Source: Sipunculus nudus (taxonomy: Eukaryota > Annelida > Sipuncula > Golfingiida > Sipunculidae). From it: 64,000 nt of DNA. The position numbers were made by a program, and so were the translations under genes. The notes beneath the pieces were generated by a model. It did not search any database, was not told where the DNA came from, and saw nothing but the letters and a program-made list of their open reading frames with translations. This document shows, piece by piece, positions 20,687-33,039 of the stretch. The first letter of the stretch is position 1. Every line of letters begins with the position of its first letter. Location: positions 6,225,579-6,289,578 of the forward strand of contig CM049307.1 in assembly GCA_026874595.1 (NCBI GenBank). The letters run 5' to 3'.

Positions 20687-22790
20687 AAATACTCTGAGAA
20701 CAGCATGCAGTTACAGATCTTTTATTTAAGCATTTGCATATATTGTGAAAGTAATATGTTTGACTCCTCTTTGACTGAAACTCTTCTTGCCCTTTGTGTG
20801 TCATCTGTCCATCCAACGTTTTTTCTGTGACATAGGAGACCACAAATACCTCACATAAACCCCTAGACCTAATGTGTCATTTTAAATGGTCTTTTGGATA
20901 AGTCCTTAGAATCCTTAAATAAGGTCTCAGCAAAAATGCAAGTTAAAAATTTTAAAGGTTAGATTCCTGATAGAAGAGAAATTAACAAAAACATGGTTCT
21001 AATGAATGGCTGTCACCAGAGGACTCTGATTTAGTTATCGTACGGCATATTCAAGTAGGGAGTATAATCAGATGATTGTTTTGATAATTTATTATACATT
21101 AATATGGAGTATCATGTTTAGATATTAGTGTGGGAACTATGGTTAGAGAACCCACATGTCTCTTTTGATGTTAATTTCAGTACAGTTTTAATTCCATGTG
21201 AGCCATCTGTTTGGCAGTCTCTATAGTAATGATTGTTTGCTGTAGACTTCAAAGGATGAGCACCTATTTAGTTTGGTTTTCACAGGGTTTTGTCTCTCGA
21301 GGCCTGTCCATCTTAAAACTCGTGTAGTCGTCATAATAGGGAACAGGTGATTGGCTAGAAGACGGTCATGACTTGTGACATTAGCAAGCATATATAATTA
21401 GTGATGAAGGATATATATCCTACAAATGCCCGATCAGCGCACCAGTACGGTATAGCCTGACAGTGTTTGCAGTGTAGGGGCAGGCCTGCATGCATCAGAG
21501 TCTAGACAGCTGAGAGATGTCTATATGCGTAGATAGTCCGTGTCTGAGGAGTGCCATGTTGATTACTCTGTAACATACTTCAGAGCGAGTATCGATTTTG
21601 CTGATGGACTGGTAATCTGGTGATTTATACCTGTTGTGAGTGCTTTAAGGAATAAATGAGGACATTATTTAAACATAACTGTAGAGGTACTTGATATCGC
21701 AACGGAAGCATATTCAGTTACCTAGAGCTTGATGATTCCAGGAGACATCCGCTATGAAAGACATTGATTCTGAGTCCAGATAGAATAGTCTGTGTGCTAA
21801 TTAGAAAATGATGTTTGAACTGTGTGTCTCAAGAGGCAAACCAGTACTCTTACTAGGGAGTGTTGGTGGTCGGAGCTCCATATATCTATAAGGGGACTGT
21901 TGTTCTGTGCACATAATACGAGCAAATGGTGAGATGAGCAGCTCAACATTTCAGTGTCATGTATGCCCGATGGTCATGTGATAGGGAGCAGTGTAAACAA
22001 GTGACTTCTTTGTACAGCGTGATAGTAACAGTCTTGGTGATTAATTGTGTTATTTGTTGGACACTTGTGAACATCATTGCTCATATGTAAGGAGTGCTTC
22101 TCTAGAGAAATGTCTTCATTGTTGAATATATTGATTTGGTTTTGTTAACTCATATTTTTGTAGTGTATGTATGAATGAGTTTCAGCGAGTTGGTTTGACA
22201 GTTAAAAGAACCTGCTCTATCACATCTTTAGTGGTGTGGCAGTGGCAAAATGGATTGTTCTGAAAGATGTGCTCATGCTCTTGAGGTTGTTTAACCAAGT
22301 CCAAAACTTATGGTACCACCTTCCATTATATCATTTTATGTATTTTCATTTGTATACTTCAAGGTTAAAATATTAAAGAGTATTGTGTGTACTATTAGCT
22401 CTGCAGTCTAATATGTAACAATGGATAAATTTTAATCAAATTTATATGACTTGTGTCATTCAAACATTTTTTTCCCCGTCATCTTTGCTCACGTAGATCT
22501 CAGAAAGAGGTCACTAGTGACAGCATCATTTTAAGTTTTGAATTGGAATTTCACTGTAAGGCTTTGTGGCTCAGGTAAGGCTTGGGCCAGTGACCTTAAG
22601 TTATGAAGTTCTGAACATCTACATTAAGTTGTATTCCAGGTCCTTCTTGCCATGTTTACTATATCATGTTGACCCTATAATGTAACAAACTTCTGAATGT
22701 GATGTAATTTGTTGATGGAGGGTAACACGGTAAGCCTCAGGTATTTGTAGGTTTTAGCGAGGGTTATTGTATCCCCAGACAAAGTCTTAT
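20687..22790. other. Intron 6 sequence, no gene or clear repeat recognised
   Basis: Lower repeat content than its surroundings; only short open frames on both strands. Nothing recognised. Confidence 0.4.
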
Positions 22791-22794
22791 GCGG

Positions 22795-23080
22795 AAGACA
22801 GGTGGCGCCACCATGTGTCGTTTTCTTGTTAAAACGATGTTAACGCAATAACTTTGTGAAAATTTGAGGTACAGTCACCAAACCCACAGGTTTGATGCAT
22901 CTTAACAACGGCTAGGTCAAGTTCAAACATGGATGACCTTGATGCATTTTTTAAGGTCACAGCAGCGATTATGCCAAAATGATATTAGGGCAATAACTCA
23001 AAAAGAATTTGTGGTACAGTCACCAAACCTACAGTTTAGATGCATCTTATCAAGGGCTAGGCCAAGTTTTTCCAGACTGG
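22795..23080 (+). repeat. Two degenerate units of a GGTGGCGCCACC-associated repeat
   Basis: A perfect GGTGGCGCCACC at 22,801 is followed by two units of about 140 bp sharing GCAATAACT, TTTGWGGTACAGTCACCAAACC and GATGCATCTTA. Probably a fragment of a CCGTCC-type element; ends not seen. Confidence 0.6.
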
Positions 23081-23882
23081 AAATCAATCCATCCAATTAT
23101 AATTTGATATTTCATTCAAACTGAAATATCAAAATTAAATGTGGGTATTATAATCACACACTGTTATAAGTTTGATTTTATTATCCTTATTTTCACGAGT
23201 AAGTCAAATTTCCTGACACCAGAGTGACTCTACATGTTTGTTGTCCTCGTGTGTGCTGAAATGAAGAAGGGGATCCCATGTTGGTCAATTTTGGTGTATT
23301 AAATGTACAACAATATTTTCATATATTTGTTACAAACTATTTCATACCTTTATACTTATAGGATCTGCTTTTGTCAAGTGAGATGATGCTGTGCTCTAGC
23401 ACACATAATTCACAAATCATTCAGGAACCCCATTCAAGAGCTGTATATAGGTTGACAGCTGAATATCTTAATATAAAATTTATATTTTTTTATATAACTT
23501 TAAAAAAAAAAAACGACTTTTTTCTCAAGTGGTTTAACAATTTTTGTACTGTTTTCATATGACAACACTGCATAGAAATCAGTTGGTGATGAAGGCAGTG
23601 TCAAGTGTCCTCCTGCTGTGTGTACTTTTTATAGTATAATTTTTCATAATTTTATGGTCAAAATCTGTATGGACATGACTATGCAACAAATAGAACAAAA
23701 ATATTCATTTTATAAAGTTGACTCAAAATTATTTTCCAGTTGGCAGACCACATATTTGTTTGTATTTGAGATACCTTTTAATGGCTGTTTCAGAATGCTC
23801 TGAATCTTTGTTTTGTATATGTAATCAAAGAAATAATTACGTAATCATGGATATAACCGACTGTTGATTATTCTACTTGCAG
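23081..23882. other. 3' part of intron 6, no gene recognised
   Basis: AT-rich, including an A-run at 23,502-23,512. It ends with the TTCTACTTGCAG acceptor. Nothing else recognised. Confidence 0.4.
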
Positions 23883-23964
23883 AGAGGCTGGGAGAGCCCT
23901 AGATGTCATGAAGATACCAAGGTCAAATGGACTCTTCAAGGTCATGTCTTGGCTTGGAAAATAA
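23883..23964 (+). CDS. Helical-repeat gene, last coding exon with stop
   Basis: Acceptor TTGATTATTCTACTTGCAG. The first base completes the arginine codon split after exon 6, then EAGRALDVMKIPRSN and GLFKVMSWLGK follow, then TAA (23,962-23,964). Joined to exon 6 it reads GGPLAREAGRALDVM, a continuous HEAT helix, which confirms the join across the 9.2-kb intron. The visible C-terminus totals about 190 residues in seven exons. AATAAA overlaps the stop codon, so a true polyadenylation site must lie downstream. Confidence 0.8.
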
Positions 23965-24001
23965 ACATGAGAGAGTGGAGTGCATCCAAAACAATGCCAT
24001 G

Positions 24002-24165
24002 ACATTGTGATAAACCACCAAGTTACATTGTGATAAACCACTAAGTTTCATTGTGATAAACCACAAAGTTACATTGTGATAAACCACCAAGTTACATTGT
24101 GATAAACCACCAAGTTACATTGTGATAAACCACCATGTTACATTGTGATAAACCACCAAGTTACA
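24002..24165 (+). repeat. 23-bp minisatellite, about 7 copies, in the probable 3' UTR
   Basis: ACATTGTGATAAACCACCAA-type units recur every 23 bp starting 38 bp after the stop codon of the helical-repeat gene, with a few substitutions (CTAAGTTTC, CACAAAG, CCATG). If transcribed, the repeat would be in the 3' UTR. Confidence 0.92.
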
Positions 24166-25937
24166 TTACATATTCATTATGGTCACACTACATTTGTTCT
24201 TAAACTATATCCGACAAATATCATTGGAGTATTGCTGGTTTCACTTTGTTAGACTTGATACCCACATGAAGTGTGACCACTGTAACAGGAGAGAACCAGC
24301 AAGTGTGATTCTACAACTGTGATGCTTAATGTGAAGAAAGTTCCACATATCCATATTATAAAATAGCACTGAAGTTCCGCTTAAAAAAATCTTCTGAGAG
24401 TGCCATCACATTGCTATTTTTGTAGCCATGGTTGGCACAGTTTGAATGTATCAGAATTAAGGGATGTATCAGGATGTGCTGTGCCTGTAAAATATTTTAT
24501 TTCATTGTTTACAGAAGTTCTGTAAGGTAATAATAGTCTAGCTTTCTGATTTAATCCTGTACTAAAGTAAGTTCCAGCCTTCCAGTAGTTACAGGCTGGT
24601 ACAAGTATTCATTTTACAGTATTTGAGTCTGGTATACTTCATCTCCAGAGAAACCAAACGTGAACTGAGGCAAGTTATTGGCTTTATCAGAGTAAGACAA
24701 CCTGAAGTCAGTTTTCATACCAGATGACAATTCCTGGGGACTAGAGGTGTTCATTTCTTCTTATAAGAGGTGCCCTCTTAGATACCATTGGAATTCTGTG
24801 TCCTATTGAATGACCAGTATTGATACATTTATTTACAGTTCAGATTTCTCTTTCACACATTCAGTATTAACTTTGCTTGTGCACACACAAACAAACAAAG
24901 GGATCTGCATGGTAAAGTGTGCAGTGTCGGCTGATTTGTACAACAAGGATCCCCTTTTTAACAGAAGCAAAACCTCAGAGGTCAACAGATTATATTTACA
25001 TGATTATACCTGGCCACCTATACAGGCAAGTTTTAGCTTCAGATGGGTCAAGGCTTGGTTTTCGATTTTTTATACCATTGTTTACAAATTGATATAGATA
25101 TTTTAACCCTTGTACCAAAATGACCAAATTAATGAGTATTATACTTGTGTACTTGATTACATATTAGAATTATATATAGAATATACAATTTTATACTAAG
25201 GTGTGATTCTAATCCTTGCTGCAGTAGTTCTTTTATATGGATAATCCTGTCATAGAAGCCTCCTTTCATAAGTCCACTTCTCTGCCTCCATCTTTATAAG
25301 GGACATGATGTTTAATTGTACTCATTGAGTCAGTACTCATCTCAAGGTAAACAAAAATAATAATGCACTGGTCATATCAAGAGGCCCCATACTGTGTGCA
25401 TGTAAAAATTCTCCATTTGATATTGACAATTATTTCAACAGTATTGTGGATATTACTGAGTCCTGATGTACTAGAATTGTTAAAATGATAAAAAGCACTG
25501 AGAGCAGCAGAAGATACAACTGCAGGGATCTCGGTCTGCTTCATTCACAACAAAATGACATCTTTGAAGTAAGGTAGTAACATCTTTAGTGTAAGGTACA
25601 GTATTCATATACTTGTATAGTATTTATATGGATATTGTTAGCTTTATGTTATAATGGCAGTTCTGTCTGTAAACATTTGAAATGTTCATATCACTGGAAA
25701 TTCTGGCACTATATGCCCACAGGAAAGCCCAAGCTAGTACATCAACAGGTAAATATTAAACCACCAGGATGTTTTATGGACCCCTGGCTCAGTTGTTTTA
25801 GACACCATTTTATCTTTATACTTTTATTCATCCTCTACACATGATGATCACTTTCTTTGATGTTTTACTTTTAATGACTGACATGTTTTTTTTCCATATA
25901 TTTTAGTCTCTTTTTAAGTGCAGGTCACGTTTTGTGA
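24166..25937. other. 3' flank of the helical-repeat gene, no gene recognised
   Basis: Probably 3' UTR and intergenic DNA. Short frames at 24,810-25,097 and 25,635-25,844 match no family I recognise and have no supporting splice context. Confidence 0.4.
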
Positions 25938-28900
25938 TTTTTAGCTCAGCTGACTGTAAGTCATCTGAGCTATAGCGATCACTCTTTGTCCGGCGTCCGT
26001 CCGGCCATCCAGCTGTCTGTCCGTTAACAAGGCACAAATTGTAACCACTGGACCTGGAATCTTCTTACTTTACATCACGAGAGGTCCATGAAAAATCTCC
26101 TTGGAAACCTGGAATTAGGTCTCTGTTACCCATATCCTTCGAGCTATGGGGCCCCAAAGTACCTCCCAGAATAGTCAAAAATTTCATACAAAAACTTCAA
26201 TATCTCATTAACTACATCACTGATGGTCATGATTTTTGGCATACACATTGATCATGAGATGTTCCATCAGTTCCTGCAGACTGGTGGCGCTATCTGTATT
26301 TTTTTTTTTCAAATTTTTTTCTCTATTTTTGAGACCTTTAAAAATGTGGACATCTGCTAACAGGGCACAAATCATAAAGACTGGACCTTGAATCGTCATT
26401 CTTGACATTCTAAGAGACTTATGAAAAGTCTCCATGGAAACCAGAAATTAGGTCTCTCTTACCCATATCCTTCGAGCTATGGGGCCCCAAAGTACCCCCC
26501 AGAATAGTCAAAAATTTCATACAAAAACTTCAATATCTGATTAACTACATCACTGATGGTCATGATTTTTTGCATACATATTGATCATGAAATCTTCCAT
26601 CAGTTCCTGCAGACTGGTGGCGCCATCTGTATTTTTTTATTTTTTACGAATTTTTATCTCTATTTTTGAGACCTTTAAAAATGTGAACATCTATTAACAG
26701 GGCACAAATCGTCAAGACTGGACCTAGAATCTTCATTCTTGACATTCTGAGAGACCTATGAAAAGTCTCCATGGAAACCAGAAATTAGGTCTCTGTTCCC
26801 CTTATCCTTTGAGCTATGGGGCCCCAAAGTACCCCCCAGAATAGTAAAAATTTCATAAAAAAAAAACTTCAATATCTCATTACCTACATCACTGATGGTC
26901 ATGATTTTTGGTATACATATTGATCATGAGATGTTTCATCAGTTTCTGCAGACTGGTGGTGCCACCTGTATTTTTTTATTTTTTACGAATTGGTTTCTCT
27001 ATTTTTGAGACCTATAAAAATGTGAACATCTATTAACAGGGCACAAATTGTCAAGACTGGACCTAGAATCTTCATTCTTGACATTCTGAGAGACCTATGA
27101 AAAGTCTCCATGGAAACCTGAAATTAGGTCTTTGTTATCCATATCCTTTGAGCTGTGGCACTCCAAAGTACAGCTCAGAATAATGGAAAATTTGATACAT
27201 AAGCTGAAGTATCCGAACAACTAATGCAGAGATCACCATAATTGTTTGCATGGATATTGATCATGGAGTGTTTCATGAGTTTCTGCAGCCTGGGTGAGCC
27301 TACTCTATTTTTTTTATTTTTTTACGAATTTTTTTCTCTATTTTTGAGACCTTTAAAAATGTGACCATCTGTTAACAGGGCACAAATCGTAAAGACTGGA
27401 CCTACAATCTTCATTCTTTATATTCTGAGAGGCCTATGAAAAGTCTCCATGGAAACAAGAAGATAGGTCTCTGTTACCCATATCCTTTGAGCTATGGGGC
27501 CTAAAACTACCCCCCAGAATAGTAAAAAATTTCATACAAAAACTTAAATATCTCATTAACTACATCACTGATGGTCATGATTTTTGGCATACATATTGAT
27601 CATGAGATGTTTCATCAGTTTCTGCAGACTGGTGGCGCCACCTGTATTTTTCGATTTTTTATGAATTGTTTTCTCTATTATTGAGACCTTTAAAAATGTG
27701 AGCATCTGTTAACAGGGCACAAATCGTAAAAACTGGACCTAGAATTCCATTCTTGACATTCTGAGAGACCTATGAAAAGTCTCCATCGAAACCAGAAATT
27801 AGGTCTTTGTTACCCATATCCTTCAAGCTATGGGGCCCCAAAGTACCACCCAGAATAGTCAAAAATTTCATTAAAAAAACTTCAATATCTGATTAACTAC
27901 ATCACTGATAGTCATGATTTTTGGCATACATATTGATCATGAGATGTTTCATCAGATTCTGCAGACTGGTGGTGCCATCTGTATTTTTCAAATTTTTACA
28001 ATTTTTTTTCTCTATTTTTGAGGCTTTTAAGGATGTAGTTATCTGTCAACAGGGTTCAAATTGGACCAAGAATCTTCATTCTTGACACACAGGGAGACCT
28101 ATGAAAAGGGTCCATGGAAACCTGAAATTAGGTCTCTGTTACCCATATCCCTTGAGCTATGGCCCTCCAAAGTACAGCTCAGAATAATGGAAAATTTGAT
28201 ACAAAAGCTGAAGTATCTGAACAACTATTGCAGAGATCACCATAATTGTTTGTATGGATATTGATCATGGAGTGTTTCATCAGTTTCTGCAGCTTGGTGG
28301 CACCACATATATTTTTCCGGGCTTTTTTTTCGAAATTTTTACTCTATTTTTGAGACCTTTAAAGATATGAACATCTGTAAACATGGCACAAATCATAACA
28401 ACTGGACCTAGAATCTTCATTCTTTACACACAGGGAGACCCATGAAAAATCTCCATGGAAACCTGAAATTAGGTCTCTGTTACCCATATCCAGTAATCTC
28501 AATAACTGCAATACTGGTGCTCATGATTTTTGGCATACATATTGATCATGACATGTTCCATCAGTTTAAGCAGACTGGGTGTGCCACCTCTATTTTTTTC
28601 AAATTTTTACAAATAATTTTCTCTATTTTTGAGACCTCTAAAGATGTGGTTATCTGTCAACAGGGTACAAATTGTAACAACTGGACCTAGAATCTTCATT
28701 CTTGTCATGCAAGGAGACCCAAGAAAAGTGTCTGTGGAAACCTGAAATTAGGTCTCTGTTACCCATATCCTTCAAGCTATAGGACTCAAAAGTATCCCTC
28801 AGATAATGGAAAATTTGATACAAAAGCTGAAGTATCTGAACAACTAATCCAGAGACCACCGTGCTTCTTTGCATGGATATTGACCATTAAGTGTTTTTAT

Positions 28901-29112
28901 TAGTTTCTGCAGACTGGTGGAGCCACCTGTATTTTTTTAAAAAGTTTTTTCTCTATTTTTGAGATATATTAATACAGACACAATCTCAGCCTGTTGGTTA
29001 ATCTGTTTGATGCTTTAGTATAATGGGTATATACTACCATTCAGATGATAAAATTTCCTTTTGCAAATCTCTTCCAAGTCAGCTGAGCTTCATGACCCAT
29101 GGGTCACTTGTT
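25938..29112 (+). mobile_element. Element A, copy 2, with an expanded core of about nine 340-bp units
   Basis: Head TTTTTAGCTCAGCTGACTGT plus CGTCCGTCCGG; tail TCAGCTGAGCTTCATGACCC to GGGTCACT. The core is an array of about nine units of 300-350 bp. Each unit starts near AACAGGGCACAAATCGTAA, has TTAGGTCTCTGTTACCCATATCC, GATGGTCATGATTTTTGGCA and CATATTGATCATGAGATG, and ends in CTGCAGACTGGTGGCGCCACCTG. Indels and substitutions differ among units. No coding capacity; the 82-codon and shorter frames are pieces of the repeat. Confidence 0.75.
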
Positions 29113-29735
29113 CTACATTGTTATGCATCATGAAACATAAAACCAATAATATGTTGTTTTATTATTATCATAACATTTTAAGTGTCGAGGGTATATTTAT
29201 TTATCACAGACACAGACTAAGGCATACAGAAAGCCTGTCTTATTCAGTAAGGTTTCTTGTGCAGTCCTATGACACCTTGATAATCATATACAAGTTGGCT
29301 GGGTCATAGTATTGTCTCAGTGATATTGCTGTGGCTGGTGTTTTGTAGTTTTTTTCACTCTGGCAGCTTGTTATTGTTGGCCTGTCAGTGTATCTCATGC
29401 CATTATCTGCTGTGATATGGTTATTAAATAAAAGTAAAACACCAGGTTTTTTGTCCTTTTTTTTTTTTTTTTGCAGTGTCCCATAATAGACAGCACATCA
29501 ATGTAACCTAATATTGACAAATTTATAACCTGTCACTTGGACCCATTATGTTGTCATAGCAGTCTGTTGCTGTATACCCATCATTTCTAACAAGGCCTAC
29601 AAGCCTAATGCGAACCTGTGCATTGGGAAATACACCAGGTGTAATGCTTCAATGCTGGACCATTACTTCTCATGTATATGAACAATGCAAGTACTAAACA
29701 TTTTGAATAAGAAACAATTACACAAACATCACTGC
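29113..29735. other. Intergenic stretch, no gene recognised
   Basis: Has a T homopolymer at 29,458-29,472 and AATAAAAG at 29,426. Nothing else recognised. Confidence 0.4.
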
Positions 29736-32105
29736 TGAAATTCTGGCATGGGTGCACACAACACAAAAATGATTGTAGCTGGCACCACCAGTCTTGTATA
29801 CAACAAAGCTATCAGCAATATATACAAATGCCCAATTTCAGACTGATATATCAAACCCCTCCTGAAAATAAGCAGGGACACACACTGAGCAAAAATTATT
29901 GTAGGTGGCACCACCAGTCTGACAAAGCTATTCAATATGTATATATATGCCCAATTTCAGGCTGATATATCAAATTCCTCTGTAGAAATAAGCAGGCACA
30001 TACACTGTGCAAAAGTCATTGTAGGTGGCGACACCTGTCTTGTGAATGAGAAAGCCATCAAATATTCACAGACAGGTCAAATATCAGGCCAATACATCAA
30101 ACTTACCTTGAGTCTGATGCATGGGGCTGAACAGGCTTAGGTGAGAAAGGCAGTTGCCCCTGAGTGAACTGTGACAAATTTGCTGGCTAAGGCTACTGCA
30201 CTGAGTGAACTCATGACCTGCACCTGGCTAGACTGAGTGAACTTTTGACCTGTACCTGGCTGCACTGAGTGAACTCTTGACCTGTTGCATAATCTGACAC
30301 AGTTGGCACTCTGCCAAAGCTATTAATAGATCCAGGCGAAACTTTGGTGTCAAATCTGATGCAGAATGCAGGATGCCAATGCTTTAAATGGAATGCAGCT
30401 ACTGAAATAAGTGAACTCCTGACCCATATTTGGCTGCACTGAGTGAACTCTTGACCTGTTGCCTAATATGATAGTTGGCAGTCTGCCAGAGCTATAAATA
30501 GATCCGATTGGCCTCTAGCCTGTTGATAATCTGAAATAGTAGCCACACCATTGCATATGCTCATGCAGGGGCCCTGCCCTGAGGGGCATGACACCCATGA
30601 AGTGATCACATGGTGCCCATGAGGTGATCACATGCCTTGTGCTTGGCTGCACTGATTGAACTCTTGACCTATGTCTGGCTGCACTGATTGAACTCTTGAC
30701 CTATATCTGGCTGCACTGAATGAACTCTTGATCTGTTGCCAAATCTGAAAAACTTGGCAGTTTCTCAACCTATTTAAAGATACAGACACAATCTTGGCCT
30801 GTTGGTAAATCTGTTTACACATACTGAAAGACTTTGGCTAAAATGCTTTTTTTTTCAAGCTGACATATTAATATTCAATTTGTTATCAAAATATCTAGAA
30901 TGATAAAAGATGCATTGCTTTTATTGTTAAAGGTCCAATAATTCTGCCAAAAATCATTCAAGTGAACTTGAACAAAGGCCACCTAAGAACAATTTTTGTG
31001 CAATGTTACAGAAGTTATAATTGAAACAATAATTTTGTAGAACAACAGTTTTGCAGTCCTCAGTTTGAAATAGACATAATAATGGCCATAAGACCAACTT
31101 AAGTTTTTCTGATATGGTTGAAAGAACCATGTCCAAGGATAATTCTTTTAAAATATTAAAAGATTCAACTTGACAGTTTCATCATGAACATTTTAAGCTG
31201 AAAGAGGCTAAAATTGTGAGGTTTTGCCCATAAAAAACAGGTCAATGTAGGTGGCACCACAAAATCTGCAACATCAAATATAAATCATGTGACCAACATT
31301 TGCACAATACTTGGTAATGCTAGCTTCTGTCATTTCTGAGATTACTATGTCAGTATGCCTACTTGGCCAAATGACTGTAACAAATTCGTGTAACTCCACT
31401 AAAATTCATCAAATGCAAACCATTTGAACAAACTTGAGAGGTCTTGCCTCTGGGAACATTTCTTTAAAATATTGAACAATTCGGCTGGACTGTTTACAAG
31501 AAGAAAACCTTTTAAAAGTTTTTCAGCTTTTTCCTAATAAAATCTACGTAAATGCAGATAGCAAATAAAATATACATTTGATATGTGACAGATTATTGCA
31601 TAAAATCTAGGGATGGTAGCTCCTGCTATTCCTGAGAAATTATGAACAATGACCCTGGTAAAAAAAAGGTCATTGCAGGTGGCACCACCAATACCTGAAT
31701 TTCATATATGACTCATGTGACCAACACTGGCATAAAATTTGGTGATGATACCTCTGGCCATTTCTGAGACTGTCATTTTAGTGTGCTTTTTTGGACAAAT
31801 GACTAGGTTTTACTTCCTGTAACTTGGCCAAAATTCACCGAACTTGAAACATTTAAACAAACTTAAGAGAGTTGGTATAAAAGATTATTTCTGTGAACAA
31901 TTTGGCTTGACTGTTTCAGAAGGGAAGATTTTAAAGGTTTTTTAGCTTTTTCTTTTTAAATCTAAGAAAATTCAGAATTTTTCAGATGGCTAATTTTTTG
32001 CATGAAATTTAATGATGCTAGCTCCAGTTGTTTTCGAAACAGTATGGGTTAACGTACAGACGACGGACGCTGCCACACTATCGCATTAGCTCACAGGTTC
32101 GCAAA
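29736..32105 (-). mobile_element. Probable minus-strand element with several internal arrays (element F)
   Basis: A minus-strand head is suggested at 32,050-32,105 (GTGAGCTAATGCGATAGTG, then CAGCGTCCGTCGTCTGTACG). Leftward of it lie three repeat zones: units of about 430 bp at 31,200-32,000 containing GTAGGTGGCACCAC and TTTGAACAAACTT; short 27-33 bp repeats of CTGCACTGAGTGAACTCTTG at 30,190-30,740; and three units of about 113 bp at 29,736-30,100 with GGTGGCACCACCAGTCT and CCAATTTCAGRCTGATATATC. All three share the GGTGGCRCCACC core or its neighbours, but the left end is not defined and this may be more than one element. Confidence 0.45.
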
Positions 32106-33039
32106 AAATTACTACAGATGCATATTGAATGCAAAATTATAATACAGATACAAAAAATGGCAAAATCTCGAATTAAGTTGAGTATGGATACCAATTATTT
32201 ATTATCCATGTACAGCCGTCTTTATGTACCCACAGAGAGCTGTATACCTGTGATTGTAAACATTGCCTGGCATGAGGAATATCTAAAATCATAAATCTAC
32301 ATTTTTTAAAAGCTTTTTAAAAAACATTCTTGTCAATATTAACCACAGATAACCTGAAATCTAAATGTCTCTAGAGGCATGATGCAACCGATGCTGATAA
32401 ACTGGTGCCAGGTTAGATGTATCTGCTTCATACAGCTAACATATATGGTAAAATAACTCAATTCAATCTTTATAATTCAGCCAAAATTCATTCTTTGGAA
32501 CCATAAAAGACAATTATTATAAGAATTATTCAGGGGATTATTCTTGTAAAATATTAAACAAATTGGCCTCAGTGGTATCAGTCCAAAAAACATTTTACAT
32601 GTTTATAACTCATATGGGAAAATACACCAAAATTGCTAAGTTAAGCTTCCCATAACTCAGCCAAAAATCACTGAAACAAAACCATTTGAACAAACTTGAA
32701 TTATCAGCATCAAAGGATAACTGATGTGTGAGATTTAAGAATTTGGCCCAGTGGTTTTTGAGGAGAGAATCTTTGTAGCCACTGAGCTAAAATGCGCTGT
32801 TACAGCATATGACTAAATTCAGCTTCCTATAACTCAGCCAAAATAAAAATGGCTAAATGTTAGATGGCTTTATAAAGCAAAGTCTCTGTCTAATGGCTGC
32901 AACTACCAGTTCAATATTTGATATATACTGTTCATCATTATAAAAATACCTTGTTCAAGTGACTGGTTAATAAAGCCACCTGTACTTCTTTATGTTAAAC
33001 TTATCCTCCAACTTCATGAATATTCAGTGTTTATACAAA
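32106..33039. repeat. Degenerate continuation of the AACTCAGCCAAAA-type repeat
   Basis: Motifs CCATTTGAACAAACTTGA and CTATAACTCAGCCAAAA recur at 32,465-32,850 and match the 31,400-31,870 units, so this is old repeat sequence. No gene recognised; the 88-codon plus frame at 32,028 is within it. Confidence 0.45.

Noticed and set aside
23960-23965. AATAAA overlapping the stop codon of the helical-repeat gene as its polyadenylation signal
   Set aside because: It overlaps the stop codon itself; a site there would leave almost no 3' UTR, and the hexamer alone is weak evidence.
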